A program made the position numbers and the translations under genes. Of a DNA stretch of 64,000 nt, positions 13,501-25,052 are shown piece after piece (positions within the stretch are counted from its first letter, which is position 1; the number at the start of each line of letters is the position of its first letter). A model generated the notes under the pieces. That model did not search any database. It was given only the letters and a program-made list of their open reading frames with translations, and was not told where the DNA came from. Source of the stretch: Setaria digitata (Eukaryota > Nematoda > Chromadorea > Rhabditida > Setariidae). Location of the stretch: positions 62,001-126,000 of the forward strand of contig RCAB01000068.1 in NCBI GenBank assembly GCA_003640385.1, written 5' to 3'.

Positions 13501-15394
13501 ATACTTCCATACTTTTACATTTGACTCAACTTTTACTCAATCATTAGCGTAGTATTAGTATTAAAAATGATTAGCATTCAACATTTCCTATTATATGACT
13601 CCACATACCACCTATTCAAAATACTTTAATTTTATCTAATTAATCACGCTGATAATCATATGCTACGAATTGCAAAAAGAACGATGATAGCAGGACACGA
13701 TAACTTTTCTCTTCCACATTATTTACATAGATGAGAAAATAATTGAGAGTAAAAAAGGAATATAAAAAAAACCCAACCTTTCCAATTAAGCGTTCATTCA
13801 TCCAGTGCATTATGTAGCTCTGAAGTGTACGACAGATATTCTCATGAACCTCAATTAATGGAGGTATTTTGGCAAATATTTGGCTTATTTCAGCTTTTGT
13901 GAGAAGACCGCTATCCAAATTCGACAATTGTGCTTCAAGAGGTTCTTTGAATACCTATCATTTTAAGACATTAAAATAATTCGGATAAATAAAGTGTCTT
14001 TTTAAGCATAAGGGTAGTAAGAAAATATTTATTGTTCTTAGTGAGTAAATCAGCATTAAAATTTCTCAGACTGTTATGAGAGATTTGTTTTAAAAGTGAT
14101 AAAATTAGTAACTAACTGATAAAAGAGTAATGAATTCACGGAAAACAAGTTCCTTCCTTAATTTGTCGATTTGATTTTGATATATATATATATACCTGTA
14201 CAACAATTTTCAGTGCTCTTAAATAATTCTCCTCAGTTTCGAGCATTTCTTTACATACAGCATATCTTTTATCAAATTTTCGCGGAGAAGTACTCAATAT
14301 TTCAGGATCATCTGTTGACAGCAAATGCTCTGAGTAGTCTGGAATCAATGAAATACTTATGATTGACCAATTTAATACAGAGAGACGAGTATCAGCAGTA
14401 ACAATAGTAACCAATATTTCTGATACACACTACTGGATAAAATATAAATCATATAACTATATTGGAAGAAACTTAAAAAAAAGTTATAACAATGCCTGTA
14501 GATTTCAGCAAAACTGTAAAAAAACATCATCAAGCATGACTAACCTGGTAATGCTGAACAGTTACTACTATCAAGAACTTCCATAGATGATCTAAAAAAA
14601 GTATTCTTTAATTTCGACATCGTTAAAATACTAGTTTAATTAGCGAGTGAAGTAAGTGGAATAAATGACTGACTAGCTGATATCGATAGGATAACTGATT
14701 TCGGCTTTAAATCACATTGTTTCAAACAATTACATGTTTCACTTCTGTTAGCCACTCATTACATTTATCATATATAGCTATATTTTTGTCACAATTAATA
14801 CAATGTATCCACTATAATAGGAGATATTTTAGGTACCTAATTGTATTTATTTTAAATCACATTTAATAGGATGGTTGGTCGAACACTTAGAAAGTAGAAT
14901 TAAATAACGTGAAAATATGTCCTGACATATTTCGGAAAGCCCATAATAATGGTAGATGCTCACTTGGATACTGATTTTCTAGAAGCTCGATTGACTAATT
15001 CACCAGTACTTGGCGAGAGTATGGGGTTATGTTTGGTCTGTTGGCCCTTCCACTTATAGATAGCTTCATTAGCACAACAATTCAACTGAACAGAGATCCA
15101 AAACCACTGAAAATAATATAATTCCGTGTCATAACACTCATAACACCATCTTTTCTTTATTTATAATAATTTAGAATAAACGAATTTTAAAAACAAACTT
15201 CTCCAGTAACCAAATGCTGTTTTGGTTCCCATTCTTCAACTTTAGCATCTAATGATGTCGAAACCACAATATGAGTTGCTTGCTTTTGATTTGTGGCTAT
15301 TTTTCCTTCTAAAACTTTCCAAAAAGTAATAACAGCCACTGATATGTAACTGATAAATTTCACCGCCATTTCCGCCACCATTTCAGATGTAGCG

Positions 15395-15437
<43 letters not shown>

Positions 15438-17360
15438 AAGGCTTAGGTAGGGACAATGCAGGAAAAAAAGCACGAAAAAAGAACTTTACTAATCCCAGAA
15501 AAAATAAATAAATATACTATTTTCCATAGTTTTCTCCTTCATTTCGGCTAGATCTTTTTCATCATAAGCAACAAACCATAATGACAATCCGCAGAACGGT
15601 TCAACAACATATCGATTCATCTGGAAAAACTCGAAATTTCTAAGACAATTTGAGGGGGATGGGGGAGGGAGGAGGGAAAAAAAAAAGCATTTCTTCTACC
15701 AGCTTCTGAGATTCTAAACAGATAAAGGAAAAATAAATAAACAAACAGACGAACAAAATCAACTGTAGTAACACTGATTTTTATAGAATCCCTGGCATCC
15801 CACGCAGCTCGTAACCAATCTAAATGCATTACGCGACATCCAATTGATACTGCCATCTGCAATCAAACACCATAATACCTTCATTTCGTCACACCATTTA
15901 TAACAACATTAGTTCCGTTCCATAACATATCATTGAATTAATTACTCCTGCTATTTCAAAGTAGTCCAAAATATCACTGAAATTAATTAAAAATACCCGA
16001 TATGTTTTGCCTATGGCAGCATTGGTGATTAGATGGGTAGTAGAAGCAGAAAATATTCGCTGGGCACTGCCACCCATGAAATGTACAAGATCGACAGCTT
16101 CTCGACAATTTTTAGTAGAAAGCCCTGACAAAGCAATTCGAACACCAGACATACTGTCAGTGTAAAGTGGACGATTCGGGCGAGGTATCAATAAAGGCTG
16201 AAACACGCAGTACCTACGCATAAAGGAGAAGTAGGAGTACTCACAAAGTGAAGTTATTTATTGAATAAATTTAGAATTAAGAGTATATGAAGGAACTTCT
16301 TTGAAAACATCTGAAATTTGACAACCATTTACCTAAGTTTTAGAGAGCAAAAAAGGAAAAAAAAATAGTATCCTTTAAAACAGCAATCGCACACTGGGCA
16401 TACTGCCTGCATACTTAAATAAATCTTGCTAGGTTATATTTCAACGAAATGAACATTTTCAGAAAAAAAAAATTAATACTTTGCCATCTACAGCACGTTT
16501 TCGAATTACTGCCGGGCCAATAATTGGTTTCTGGCAAGAATTTAGATACTTAAACCAACGGCAATCAGTAAATTCATTGCAAAAAAAAGTTATATCTGTG
16601 TCTTCCGCGAACTCATATCCGTCTTCACTTTCTAACAGCTCAACGCCAAAGTGGTTCTGTAAAAATGCTCGAGAACATGTCAATTCAAAATCCTGAGTAA
16701 ACAAAACAAATAATCAAGAACAAAAGGTGAAGAAAAATGAGCCCAAAAAGGTGACCAAAGAATTAGCATAATTAGAAGAATATCGTCTCTACCACCTTCA
16801 ACAAATCTGTAACTTCTGTATTATTTCTTGCGATCCCCACGACGCAAACTCGATTTACTCTTCGAACTTGTGATGCTGAGCGAGCAACTGGGTTTTCTCC
16901 TGCAAAGAGAAAGAGCAATATCATTTACTTGAGAATTTTTTCTCTTTTTAATATTTAAACTTATTAAATTAAGTCGTTGCAAAATCTGCTGATTAAAACA
17001 GGCAGGCACACAGCAGCATAGAGTGATATTCTAGGAGTGTAGAGTCACACTAATGTTGCAATCATCTACTCAGACAAGTAATGAGGTGATAAAAAATTTC
17101 TGTATGCTTTGAGACATGCGGAACTATTTCGCCTTTGTATCTCACATTCGCTGCTTTATTCATCTGATTGTGTATTCTGTTCACCTTTCTCATTCATTTA
17201 ATTATTATGAACTGACTTTGAATTTTAGGAAGACTCATTTAATTTCTGGAAATTCATTAAATAACCAAAACTTACTGCCATCTGGGAAATTTTCTGTCAC
17301 TTCCAAACTAAGAAGACTTGCGGCAACCTCCGAGCTAAGTACGCTTCCCTCGCCATCCAT
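10517..17360 (-). CDS. ect-2: Rho guanine-nucleotide exchange factor ECT-2 (LET-21)
   Basis: Activates RHO-1 at the cell equator to start the contractile ring in cytokinesis; in the family the BRCT repeats bind the centralspindlin GAP CYK-4. Twenty exons join in phase: 17276-17360, 16796-16899, 16480-16692, 15997-16197, 15755-15856, 15518-15620, 15199-15338, 14964-15106, 14545-14630, 14196-14338, 13778-13954, 13205-13330, 12937-13033, 12714-12795, 12508-12586, 12009-12146, 11670-11841, 11377-11498, 11130-11245 and 10517-10820. The product is about 910 aa, the usual family length. An N-terminal BRCT0-like part (about 40-135) precedes BRCT1 (about 150-235, HLDWLRAAW) and BRCT2 (about 240-330, ATHIVV, WFWISVQ). 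The DH domain (about 415-600) contains ETEENYLRAL, KPKFHAFLK and LLVRPVQRL. The PH domain (about 630-770) contains MAIFLFNDLIEI. A basic Ser/Arg-rich tail follows. The start is the first in-frame Met (MDGEGS) after a splice acceptor at 17374, so a 5' UTR exon is likely. Confidence 0.95.
15398..15435. repeat. (AT)n microsatellite in an ect-2 intron
   Basis: An uninterrupted alternating A/T tract of about 38 bp lies inside the 179-nt intron between the two exons that start BRCT2 of ect-2. It is likely to be length-polymorphic. Confidence 0.9.
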
Positions 17361-17373
17361 TGATGGTCGTCCA

Positions 17374-20220
17374 CTGGGATGGATTAAAAATAGAAAGCAG
17401 AGAAACTCGACCGCCTACTTCCCCAATATTTCTGAAAATAACAAATCTTCACAAATTTGATTTTAAAAAGGAAAAGAAAACTTCGGTTGTACCCAAAACA
17501 GAACATTATTCTCTCTTTATTTTGGAATATTTCTTGCTTTCTACAAATTAAACCTACTGAGGAAGATGCAATTTTGTGAATTAAAACAGCAAGTCTCTGA
17601 GACAGGAAGACTGTAAAGTAACGTGACCTACGGTCAGGCACTCCAATGAGAACACAGCAAGCCCCGCTGAACATCCCCAGAAAAAAACCGGAAATAAAAG
17701 ACAACCAGCATGCACTTCTTCAACAATCAAATTCAAATTCAAAATGTCAGGTTTTCGGGGTGGGACCATATCTTAAATTATTGATAAGCTGATGAGGAGA
17801 ATTGGTTAGGATAAACAGAATTGTCTTCATATAGTGTTCTTCCTTCTGCTAATCAACTTTGTTAAAAGGTTTTTGAGATGTTGTCCTCTGTCTCCAAGTT
17901 ATCTCACCTGCTTAACTGGGCTCTTTTTGGTAGATGACACGAATGTGTGGCTTATTCGCAAAGTAGCCAGGTAGGATGTCGCTTATAAATCTAGAAATAG
18001 CCTGCAAGTTGCAGTTGCAGTAACTGCTGACAAACTATCGCCATTAAAATGCTTACTTTTGGTTTGTCCCAACTTCAGTTGGTTGTAGCCAGTTCTTATC
18101 AACACTTTGAAGCATTTGCCTTTTACTACAAAAAGTGAATGAAGTGAAATTTCAAAATGTAAACTTATTTCCTTTGTTAAACTACCAGGAGGAAACTTCT
18201 CTCTATATTCCTGTCATTTTCACTGGACAAAAAACAATCGAAATTAAACATACCTCTCCAAAAGCAATCCTTTGTACTATTTCTATTGAAAAATATAATT
18301 AACAAGATTAGAATTCAAGATTAACCGTTGAGTATCTCATTATTTTTCCACCAAATTTCATCTCGAAGCATGCATTTAGTTATTTTTTGATGCTGTTTTT
18401 ACTTCTCAACACATGCAAAAATAATGAAAAGTAAAGAATAAGTAAAGTAGCATAATGAAGTTTTTTTTTTCATTATATAATAAGTAACAATAATAATATC
18501 AAGAATGGAAATCAATTTTACAAGCAAATTTTTTAAAAAAAAATTTGACAGCATCCAGAATCCATTTCTAAGTGTTCGGGAAAAGTTACAGGGATCTCTT
18601 CAGTGCTTCATCTTGCAGATTTTGATTTCATTTGGGTAATTTCATGAAAGTTTTGAATTGAATGATAGACTAGATTCCTATGCCTCTTATCACTTAAGAT
18701 AATGCATCTTAATTGCCATGCTCAATTAAAATATCACAAAAAGTACAATACAATTAGTACAATACTTCAAAAATTTTCAAATAAAATTTAATAATTAAAT
18801 ATGGATTGGAAGAAGCCATAGCTCGGACTACAAAGGTATGCGCACAAATACAATATAATGAAATGTCGAGATCAACTATACAAATTCATTACAACTGCGA
18901 TAAAATAGAAGTAAAGGACAGTGGCACTTTTTTTCAAATCCAAAATTTCGAAAGAATGGGAAGCTCAAGCATTGTGCTAGGAATCGAAAAATTAGTATTT
19001 AATTGATGCTTAATTATCGATATCCAAATTCTCCCTAATTACTCTAGAGAAATTTATTGCTTCAAATCTTATAAAATCTATTTTTTTAAATTTTTTTTAA
19101 GTGATACTCTACTGTTCATTACTTCTATTTCAGCAGTCATTTCAATGATCATTAATGGACATAGTCAGATATTACAATAATAAATGCAATACATTGATAC
19201 CCAAAACAGATATTGATTACAAACTCAACGTCTTAGTGATAAACTTTTGGAAAACTTTGTAGATGTCAGTTTCTTTTTCGTGAATTTTTTTCGGAAGGTT
19301 GGATTTTTCTCGAATTTATTGATTTATTTTCTTGAAAGTGGCATGAAATTTTATCATACCTTGACCCCAAACAGTCGTTATCTTTTGCCTGGAATTCTAG
19401 TTATGCTGAACAATAGACATCCGAGCTAATAATTATGTAATTTCCTTTTTAACTTTCCAAATTTGAATCTAAATTCTAACTTTTTATGTCGGATCCTTAT
19501 TTCCCTCCGTTGTTAATTCCATAAAGCTGTGATACAGTGATCTCTATTTCTTCAATCCTGAAAGTTCCAGTTTAGAACTTACTTAGTTTAACAAATGAAA
19601 TTTACCAATCAGCAGCGCAATATGTCAAATAAATTGCTGCCATTTGCAATTTGTCAACGAAATATTTAATTAATGTTGGCAAAAAATACAAAAAAAAAAA
19701 AAAAAGAAATGAGCTAAATTCTTCCTGTTTTTTCTTCTGAAACCTTTACTCAAAAAACTAACTGAATTATGTCTGCATATTTCATACATTAGTGTTTGTT
19801 GCAAAGGAGCCTCACTAGGTTTCATTAATGTCTGAAAGAAAATCCCTGCAAAAGATCTGGTTGTTTGGAGCAGAAGTAATTATTCGTCACAGTTCTGGAT
19901 AACCGATCCAGGTATCTCCTCGCGTAAATACCTTCAATTCAAACGTGTATGTGATAATGGAAGAATTATACAAAATAATCTCGCAAATACATTTCTAGAC
20001 AAAGAAGTTATCACAGAAGCAAACATAGAAAGAGAAAGAGAGAGAGGAGGAGAAAAAAAGATAAGGTAGGATCAAATAAGGCAGAAATGTATTAAAATGA
20101 GAAGTATCAGGTAACAGTAAGAATGTAACATAATGTAAGAATGCTGCAAGGCAAGATTAAGAAAGGCAGTTTTTTTCTTTTTTTTCCAAATTACTGAGGA
20201 GGTGATATGGAACTGATAGA
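17374..20220. other. upstream region of ect-2 / downstream of Pax gene
   Basis: Promoter and 5' UTR exon(s) of the minus-strand ect-2 gene should lie at the low-coordinate end. An ATG-started open frame (17769 down to 17581) exists but no donor in it joins in phase to the first ect-2 exon, so it is not used. At 18800-18835 a short plus-strand stretch ends in a good donor (AAG|GTATGC) but has no partner exon. A poly-A tract lies near 19690. Nothing else is supported. Confidence 0.45.
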
Positions 20221-20401
20221 AGTGATGCATTCCTGTTAAGATAATAAGTATAAATGATTCTTCGATGGACAGATACTGCATTATGCAATTTCCACATTCA
20301 GGCCGGTTTCNAGTGATGCATTCCTGTTAAGATAATAATTATAAATTATTCTTCGATGGACAGATACTGCATTATGCAATTTCCACATTCAGGCCGGTTT
20401 C
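20221..20401. repeat. 90-bp direct repeat around a single N (assembly join)
   Basis: 20221-20310 and 20312-20401 are nearly identical 90-bp copies separated by one N at 20311. The copies differ at only a few bases. This is the pattern of two contig ends that overlap but were joined with a placeholder. The right copy holds the stop codon of the Pax-type gene; the left copy repeats its last codons. Confidence 0.9.
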
Positions 20402-21610
20402 CTTCTTTTCTTCATATCCAATTTTGTCCTCAATATACTGAAAGCAGTAATCCTATTTATCCCAATATCTTCTTATTTTTCGTTTCATTTTCAATGTTTC
20501 ACTACTGCCGGCTGTAAAATATCTTGAAGATACGGCTGATACACACGGATACGGTTTCATTACTGATTTGAAATACTAACAACTTTACGGCAAACAGCTT
20601 TCGACTTCTTGTTGATAGTTGCATCCTTTTGTTGATAGTTAATACTTACACTGTGAACATGCCTAGAATGAACTTACTGGTTGATTGACGATCGTGATGG
20701 TGCATTTTCTCGGCTACAGATACCATCAGCAATCAGTTGTTCGCGGATTTCCGCTTGTCGACTCATGCCCAGTCGAATTCTATAATCCCGGATGGCAGTC
20801 ACTAATGGCGACTCAGTTCTCCCCTCTTTGGCATCTTTCGGCTTTACTGATCCCGTCGTCCGGTATCTAAAAAGAAGCGACTAAAAATTCACTGTAATAT
20901 TTCGATAGGAATAAAGAGCATTCTGTATACAAGGACTTGGTGCAGTTTTATTTTCATACATGTAATCATTAAGACGCAGATAATTTCCACTGATAACCTC
21001 TAAACTAATAATCACAGAACACAGAAAGATACCGATTTAAAATTTTCGATACACAACTGTGAGTAATACAAAGACGCTTCGATATATCACAAATTTTCCA
21101 GCCACTCTTGTAAAGGCTAACAATTTGTTCTCGTTCATTCATCGATAACGGTAATCCGGGACTGTAAATACGACCCAGCTGATTTGTTCCTACAAGGGCA
21201 ATTATAATTAGATATAAATTTTCAATTCTGAAATTTATCGCATTATCAACAACTAGAAAATGATAATTAAAACTTAAGCAAGTCCTTAAGACTAACGACT
21301 TAGTCTGCGCTCTTATTTTGCAGGAAAAATGACTTGGCACAAATTGGATTCAGTTTACGATAAAGTTTCATTTTTTTTTCATACCCGAGCTACGGCTAGG
21401 ACATGAACTGACGGATTCTCGGCGTTGTTCTGATTCACTAGATGATCGGTAATCATTTGACTCTGACGAAGTCGAGGAAGGTGGACTGCCAGCAAAGGAA
21501 CCACCATCAGACAAATCATCTGGTGATGAAAATGACTCTCGAGTACCAAAAGCCAAATCATCAATTGGTGGTAAACGTTCTAAATGACGATTGCTTGTTT
21601 TTTCTTCTCC
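20389..21610 (-). CDS. divergent Pax-type paired-domain transcription factor (5'-partial)
   Basis: Four exons join in phase: 21385-21610, 21033-21189, 20678-20866 and 20389-20437 (stop TGA), giving about 206 residues. The first exon is an acidic, Ser-rich linker (SPPSSTSSES). A complete paired domain follows at about residues 76-200. The PAI half reads GTNQLGRIY, CDISKRLCI and CVSKILNRY, then TGSVKPK. The RED half reads AEIREQLIADGIC, SRSSINHILRTK. The Gly-Gly-Ser-Lys-Pro linker typical of Pax proteins is replaced by KPKDAKEGRTESP. The protein stops 11 residues after the RED half (KKRRKPA), so it has no homeodomain or octapeptide. Paired domains bind DNA and control cell fate in development. 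It does not match a named Pax class I can recall, so no symbol is given. The exon at 21610 starts at an acceptor (TTTTCCAG) in phase 0, so more exons lie upstream (candidates at 23603, 25014 and 29982, all phase 0). Confidence 0.85.
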
Positions 21611-23602
21611 CTGGAAAACATTGAACCATTGGATGGCAGTTATTTATAAATTTTACTTTTTACTCTGTTGTTTATCTATTTGCGTTTTTGTTAATTTGAT
21701 TTCGCGTTATTAACAACTCATTTATTTACCAATCAGACACTTATTCGCTGATTTTTTGCTTTTAGTCGTAAAAATCATGCTTAATTGTATTTTACAAAGA
21801 GCTATTATTGAGAAATTCAAAAAAAGAAAATGTAATTGTAGTTGTAATAAGAAAGAAAAAATTAAAACAAAATGAATATGGTTGCCAAATATCTATTTGA
21901 CTACTTGCTCTTTCTAGATTACTTTCTTAATAATCTAAAAATTGTTCCACACATTTCGATCATATCCTTTTTCTTTTCTTTCCAAAAATTATTTGATATT
22001 ATCCCTTTAAAAAAAATATTGTTTCTCGATGGGATTTAGTCGTAAGAGGTCACTTCAGGAACGCAAAGAAGCGAATTAACAAATCAAAAACAGCGACAGT
22101 GCGAGAATGATGACAGAAGTTCGAATAAATGAACACTGCATCCAATATCAATAAAATCTAAAACTCTGCAAACAATACTCTTGACCAGATAACAATTTGA
22201 AAGAATACCACTCCATCTATCCCATTTTCCATACTTTTCTGATGTTAAAAAAAAAAAACATGCCCCTTATTTTTTAATTATACTGTTCCTTCAAATGTGG
22301 TAATTAAAATTGTGATTTATTATTTCATGAACGCGAAAACATATTTTCAAATTTAGAACAAGAAATTGTTAGGTAAATAAGTCACACAATGGAAACGAGC
22401 TGACGTAAGGATTTTAAAGAAAATGCTATCTCAATATCATTTTATCACTTTATTCAAATATTTTTGTTGTCGAGAAATCAATGAAAATGGAACGAATGCG
22501 TATAATAAAAGTGAGGTGAGAAAGCATGGCATTAGCAAGTTACAATTAACTAGGCTTCGAAAAGTTTTTCTTTTTTCGCTGCAGCCATATTCTTCTAGTC
22601 ATTATTTTAATTTGTTCATTCGTTTATGTCCCTTTTTTTTTCTCCTTCTTCCTTCCTCTTTTTTCTTTTTAATGAAAGTTCTCATTCAATTTGAAGATTA
22701 CAGAAAGATTTCAAGTCGTTAATTTGACAGAAACGAGAAGACCAAAGAAGGGAAATTCAAGACAGAAGCCATAGACAAACGTAGCAGCATGGTTATTTAT
22801 GAATGCTGCTGCCGATACTACTCATTTTGTAGAAATTAATGAGAATTGATGGTGGCACGAGGAATGAATTCTTTTTTACACTTTGGACAGTTTAGGAGCA
22901 TCAACGACTGTAAGAGTAAGACAAATGACACAAAAATTGGCTCATTGATGACTACTGAAAAAGTGCAACAGTTACTTTTTTAGAGATAAATTCACATTAG
23001 CAATTGCTTATTACAACCCCTACCACACCCTGAATAAAAATTTCTTCACGTATTTGTATATTTTTGCAAAGAAGAAACTTGAAGAAGAACGATCTGTGGA
23101 ACTAATGAGTCTTTTTTTGCAGCAATTTCCGATTGACTAATCTGTTAATTAATTCATCAGAGTCTTAAAATTATATATAATGTGAGTAGCGGAAACTTTT
23201 TTCCCATAACAGAACCGGAATAGACTATTTAACTCTCGACTTCAACCAACAATTTCTTTTTTAATTATTACTTCTAACTGCTATTTTACACAGAACATGC
23301 AGCAGAGCATCTCAGTCATTTCTTTATTTCTCCACTCCTTAATTTGCTTAATTATTCGTTGTTTTTCTCATTTATCTAAACTATCTATTCAGTCATTTAC
23401 TTGGTCATATTTTATTTCGCTTTTTCTTTCTTGCACATTTTTATTATTCGCTTCTTTCCTTTATTAGTCTAGTTAGATTTTCATTTATTGGCAAGTAGTA
23501 ATCTTGGCATGTTACCTCCCAAATTTTAAACTGCTTCCCAAAGGTGACATCAAAATGGAAACGAACCATTACGAACAGGTGAAAAAAATTAATAAAACTA
23601 AC
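21611..23602. other. probable intron/upstream region of Pax-type gene
   Basis: AT-rich, no exon supported. A 99-codon plus-strand frame at 22423-22722 has low-complexity composition (runs of Phe/Ser/Leu) and is taken as chance. Confidence 0.4.
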
Positions 23603-23695
23603 ATAAAGCCAAGCATAGAAATCTCGTTCGAGTGTTTCAGGCGTTGATATATCAATCACAAAATTCCTCTCGCAGGTTATATCCGTCATCATCTC
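23603..23695 (-). CDS. candidate internal exon (31 codons)
   Basis: Bounded by a clear acceptor (CTGTTGCAG) and a donor (GTTAGT), phase 0 on both sides. It encodes 31 residues beginning EMMTDITCERN and ending DFYAWLY, with balanced, protein-like composition. The phase is compatible with splicing to the 21610 exon of the Pax-type gene about 2 kb downstream on the same strand. No family recognised; membership is inferred from position and phase only. Confidence 0.45.
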
Positions 23696-25013
23696 CTGCA
23701 ACAGTGGAAATCGAAACTATTTTCTGGACAAGATATGATCTTATTTCACATTATTACACGCACATTATTACACGAAATTATACAACAACGTCCATCTGAA
23801 TGTTGTGATTAACATCTCAGAGATGCTTGATATCAGCCAATAGAACTAGCTCAAATTCCATCCCATTAATTATAGATGTATCATTCCGTCCTCTTTTTCA
23901 TTTTAGAAGGTGTGTTTCGTCCATTTCTGCATTAGAGCATAAGCTAGTAGCGATATCTGATCTTTCGTCTGCCATTGGTCCACTTTTCGTCTCCAAGGAA
24001 AAAGAACAGGAAATTCGAATTTAGGAACTATTGCGAGCAAAGCGATAACATTGATAGAGTGATTGTCACCACCTCAGCTGTGAACCTTTTCAGGAATGCA
24101 AATTTTCTGTGCTAATTTACGGAAATCGACGAAATGTTAATGAAGAGATTCAAATTGAAAAAAAGAAGAAGAAGAGTAAATATAATGTGACAAAAGAAAC
24201 CACACATGCGGTACCTGATGATTTGACGCAAATAAAAAACAGATTACATAGCATTAATATTAATGGAAAGCTTACGGTCTAGTCAGTGTCGTTTTAAATG
24301 TGATTCAGAAGATGTTACTAAATTCAAGAAATAATGAGCCAATTCATTACGCTTCTTGATCCCATATTATATAATATCTAATACACAGATGGATATTCTT
24401 TCATTTTCCTAAGTGTACTTCTAATTTAAACTATATCTAGTCTTATGCCTGGCTTGTCTTCTTGAATAAAATAGTTTTTCCTCAATAGGCCCCCTATTCT
24501 TCACACTCTTTGACTTAACAGCTCATCTATTCTAATTCTCATTATTTCAAATAAATATGAATTTTAATAACAACGAAAGCATCACACTGAAAGCCTAGAA
24601 GAAAGTTAATAATTTATTGAAAGCAATCTAGTTAATTAGCATCATCAGTAGTAGAAAGAAGCATTAGAATCCAAACTAGAAAACCAACAATTTGCAGATG
24701 ATAGATAATAAAAACGCACAAAGCCGCCAATGGCATTTCCAGAAATTTTATTTTTATTTTTTTTTTAAGTAATGAAGCTTGTTGTGACAGCTACTAGAGA
24801 CCGTTAACGATAATAGCAATCACTCTTCCTCTTTCTGTCCATCTTCTCCTCTACCACTAGAAGAGATTTCAAAAAAAAAGTGAAAAAAAAAAAACTATCA
24901 TCGCGGAAACGAAAGTGTACGTACATCGGAAGAAGACAGAAACGAAATCGAATCATTGAAAACAATGTGTTCAGTAACAGTACTGGTTGTACTACTGGTT
25001 GTTTAATAAATAC

Positions 25014-25052
25014 TTGTTGGACTGCGGATGCCCCACATTGATTTCCCTTCAT
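25014..25052 (-). CDS. candidate small exon
   Basis: Preceded by a strong acceptor (GAATTTCCAG). It opens with MKGNQCGASAVQQ and can end at a GTATTT donor after 13 codons; later donors are also possible because the frame stays open. Phase 0 on both sides, matching the other candidate upstream exons of the Pax-type gene. Short, so chance cannot be excluded. Confidence 0.3.

Noticed and set aside
15187..15456. Ile-Tyr repeat protein on the minus strand
   Set aside because: The repeat is the translated (AT)n microsatellite of an ect-2 intron; only 15199-15338 is exon.
17581..17769. 62-codon minus-strand frame starting MVPPRKP as first exon of ect-2
   Set aside because: No donor in it gives the phase 2 needed by the next exon, and an in-frame Met inside the next exon gives a protein of normal family length.
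18801..18835. Short plus-strand exon-like stretch ending AAG|GTATGC
   Set aside because: No acceptor-side boundary and no partner exon downstream.
22423..22722. 99-codon plus-strand ORF
   Set aside because: Phe/Ser/Leu-rich from T-rich DNA, no motifs, opposite strand to the local gene.
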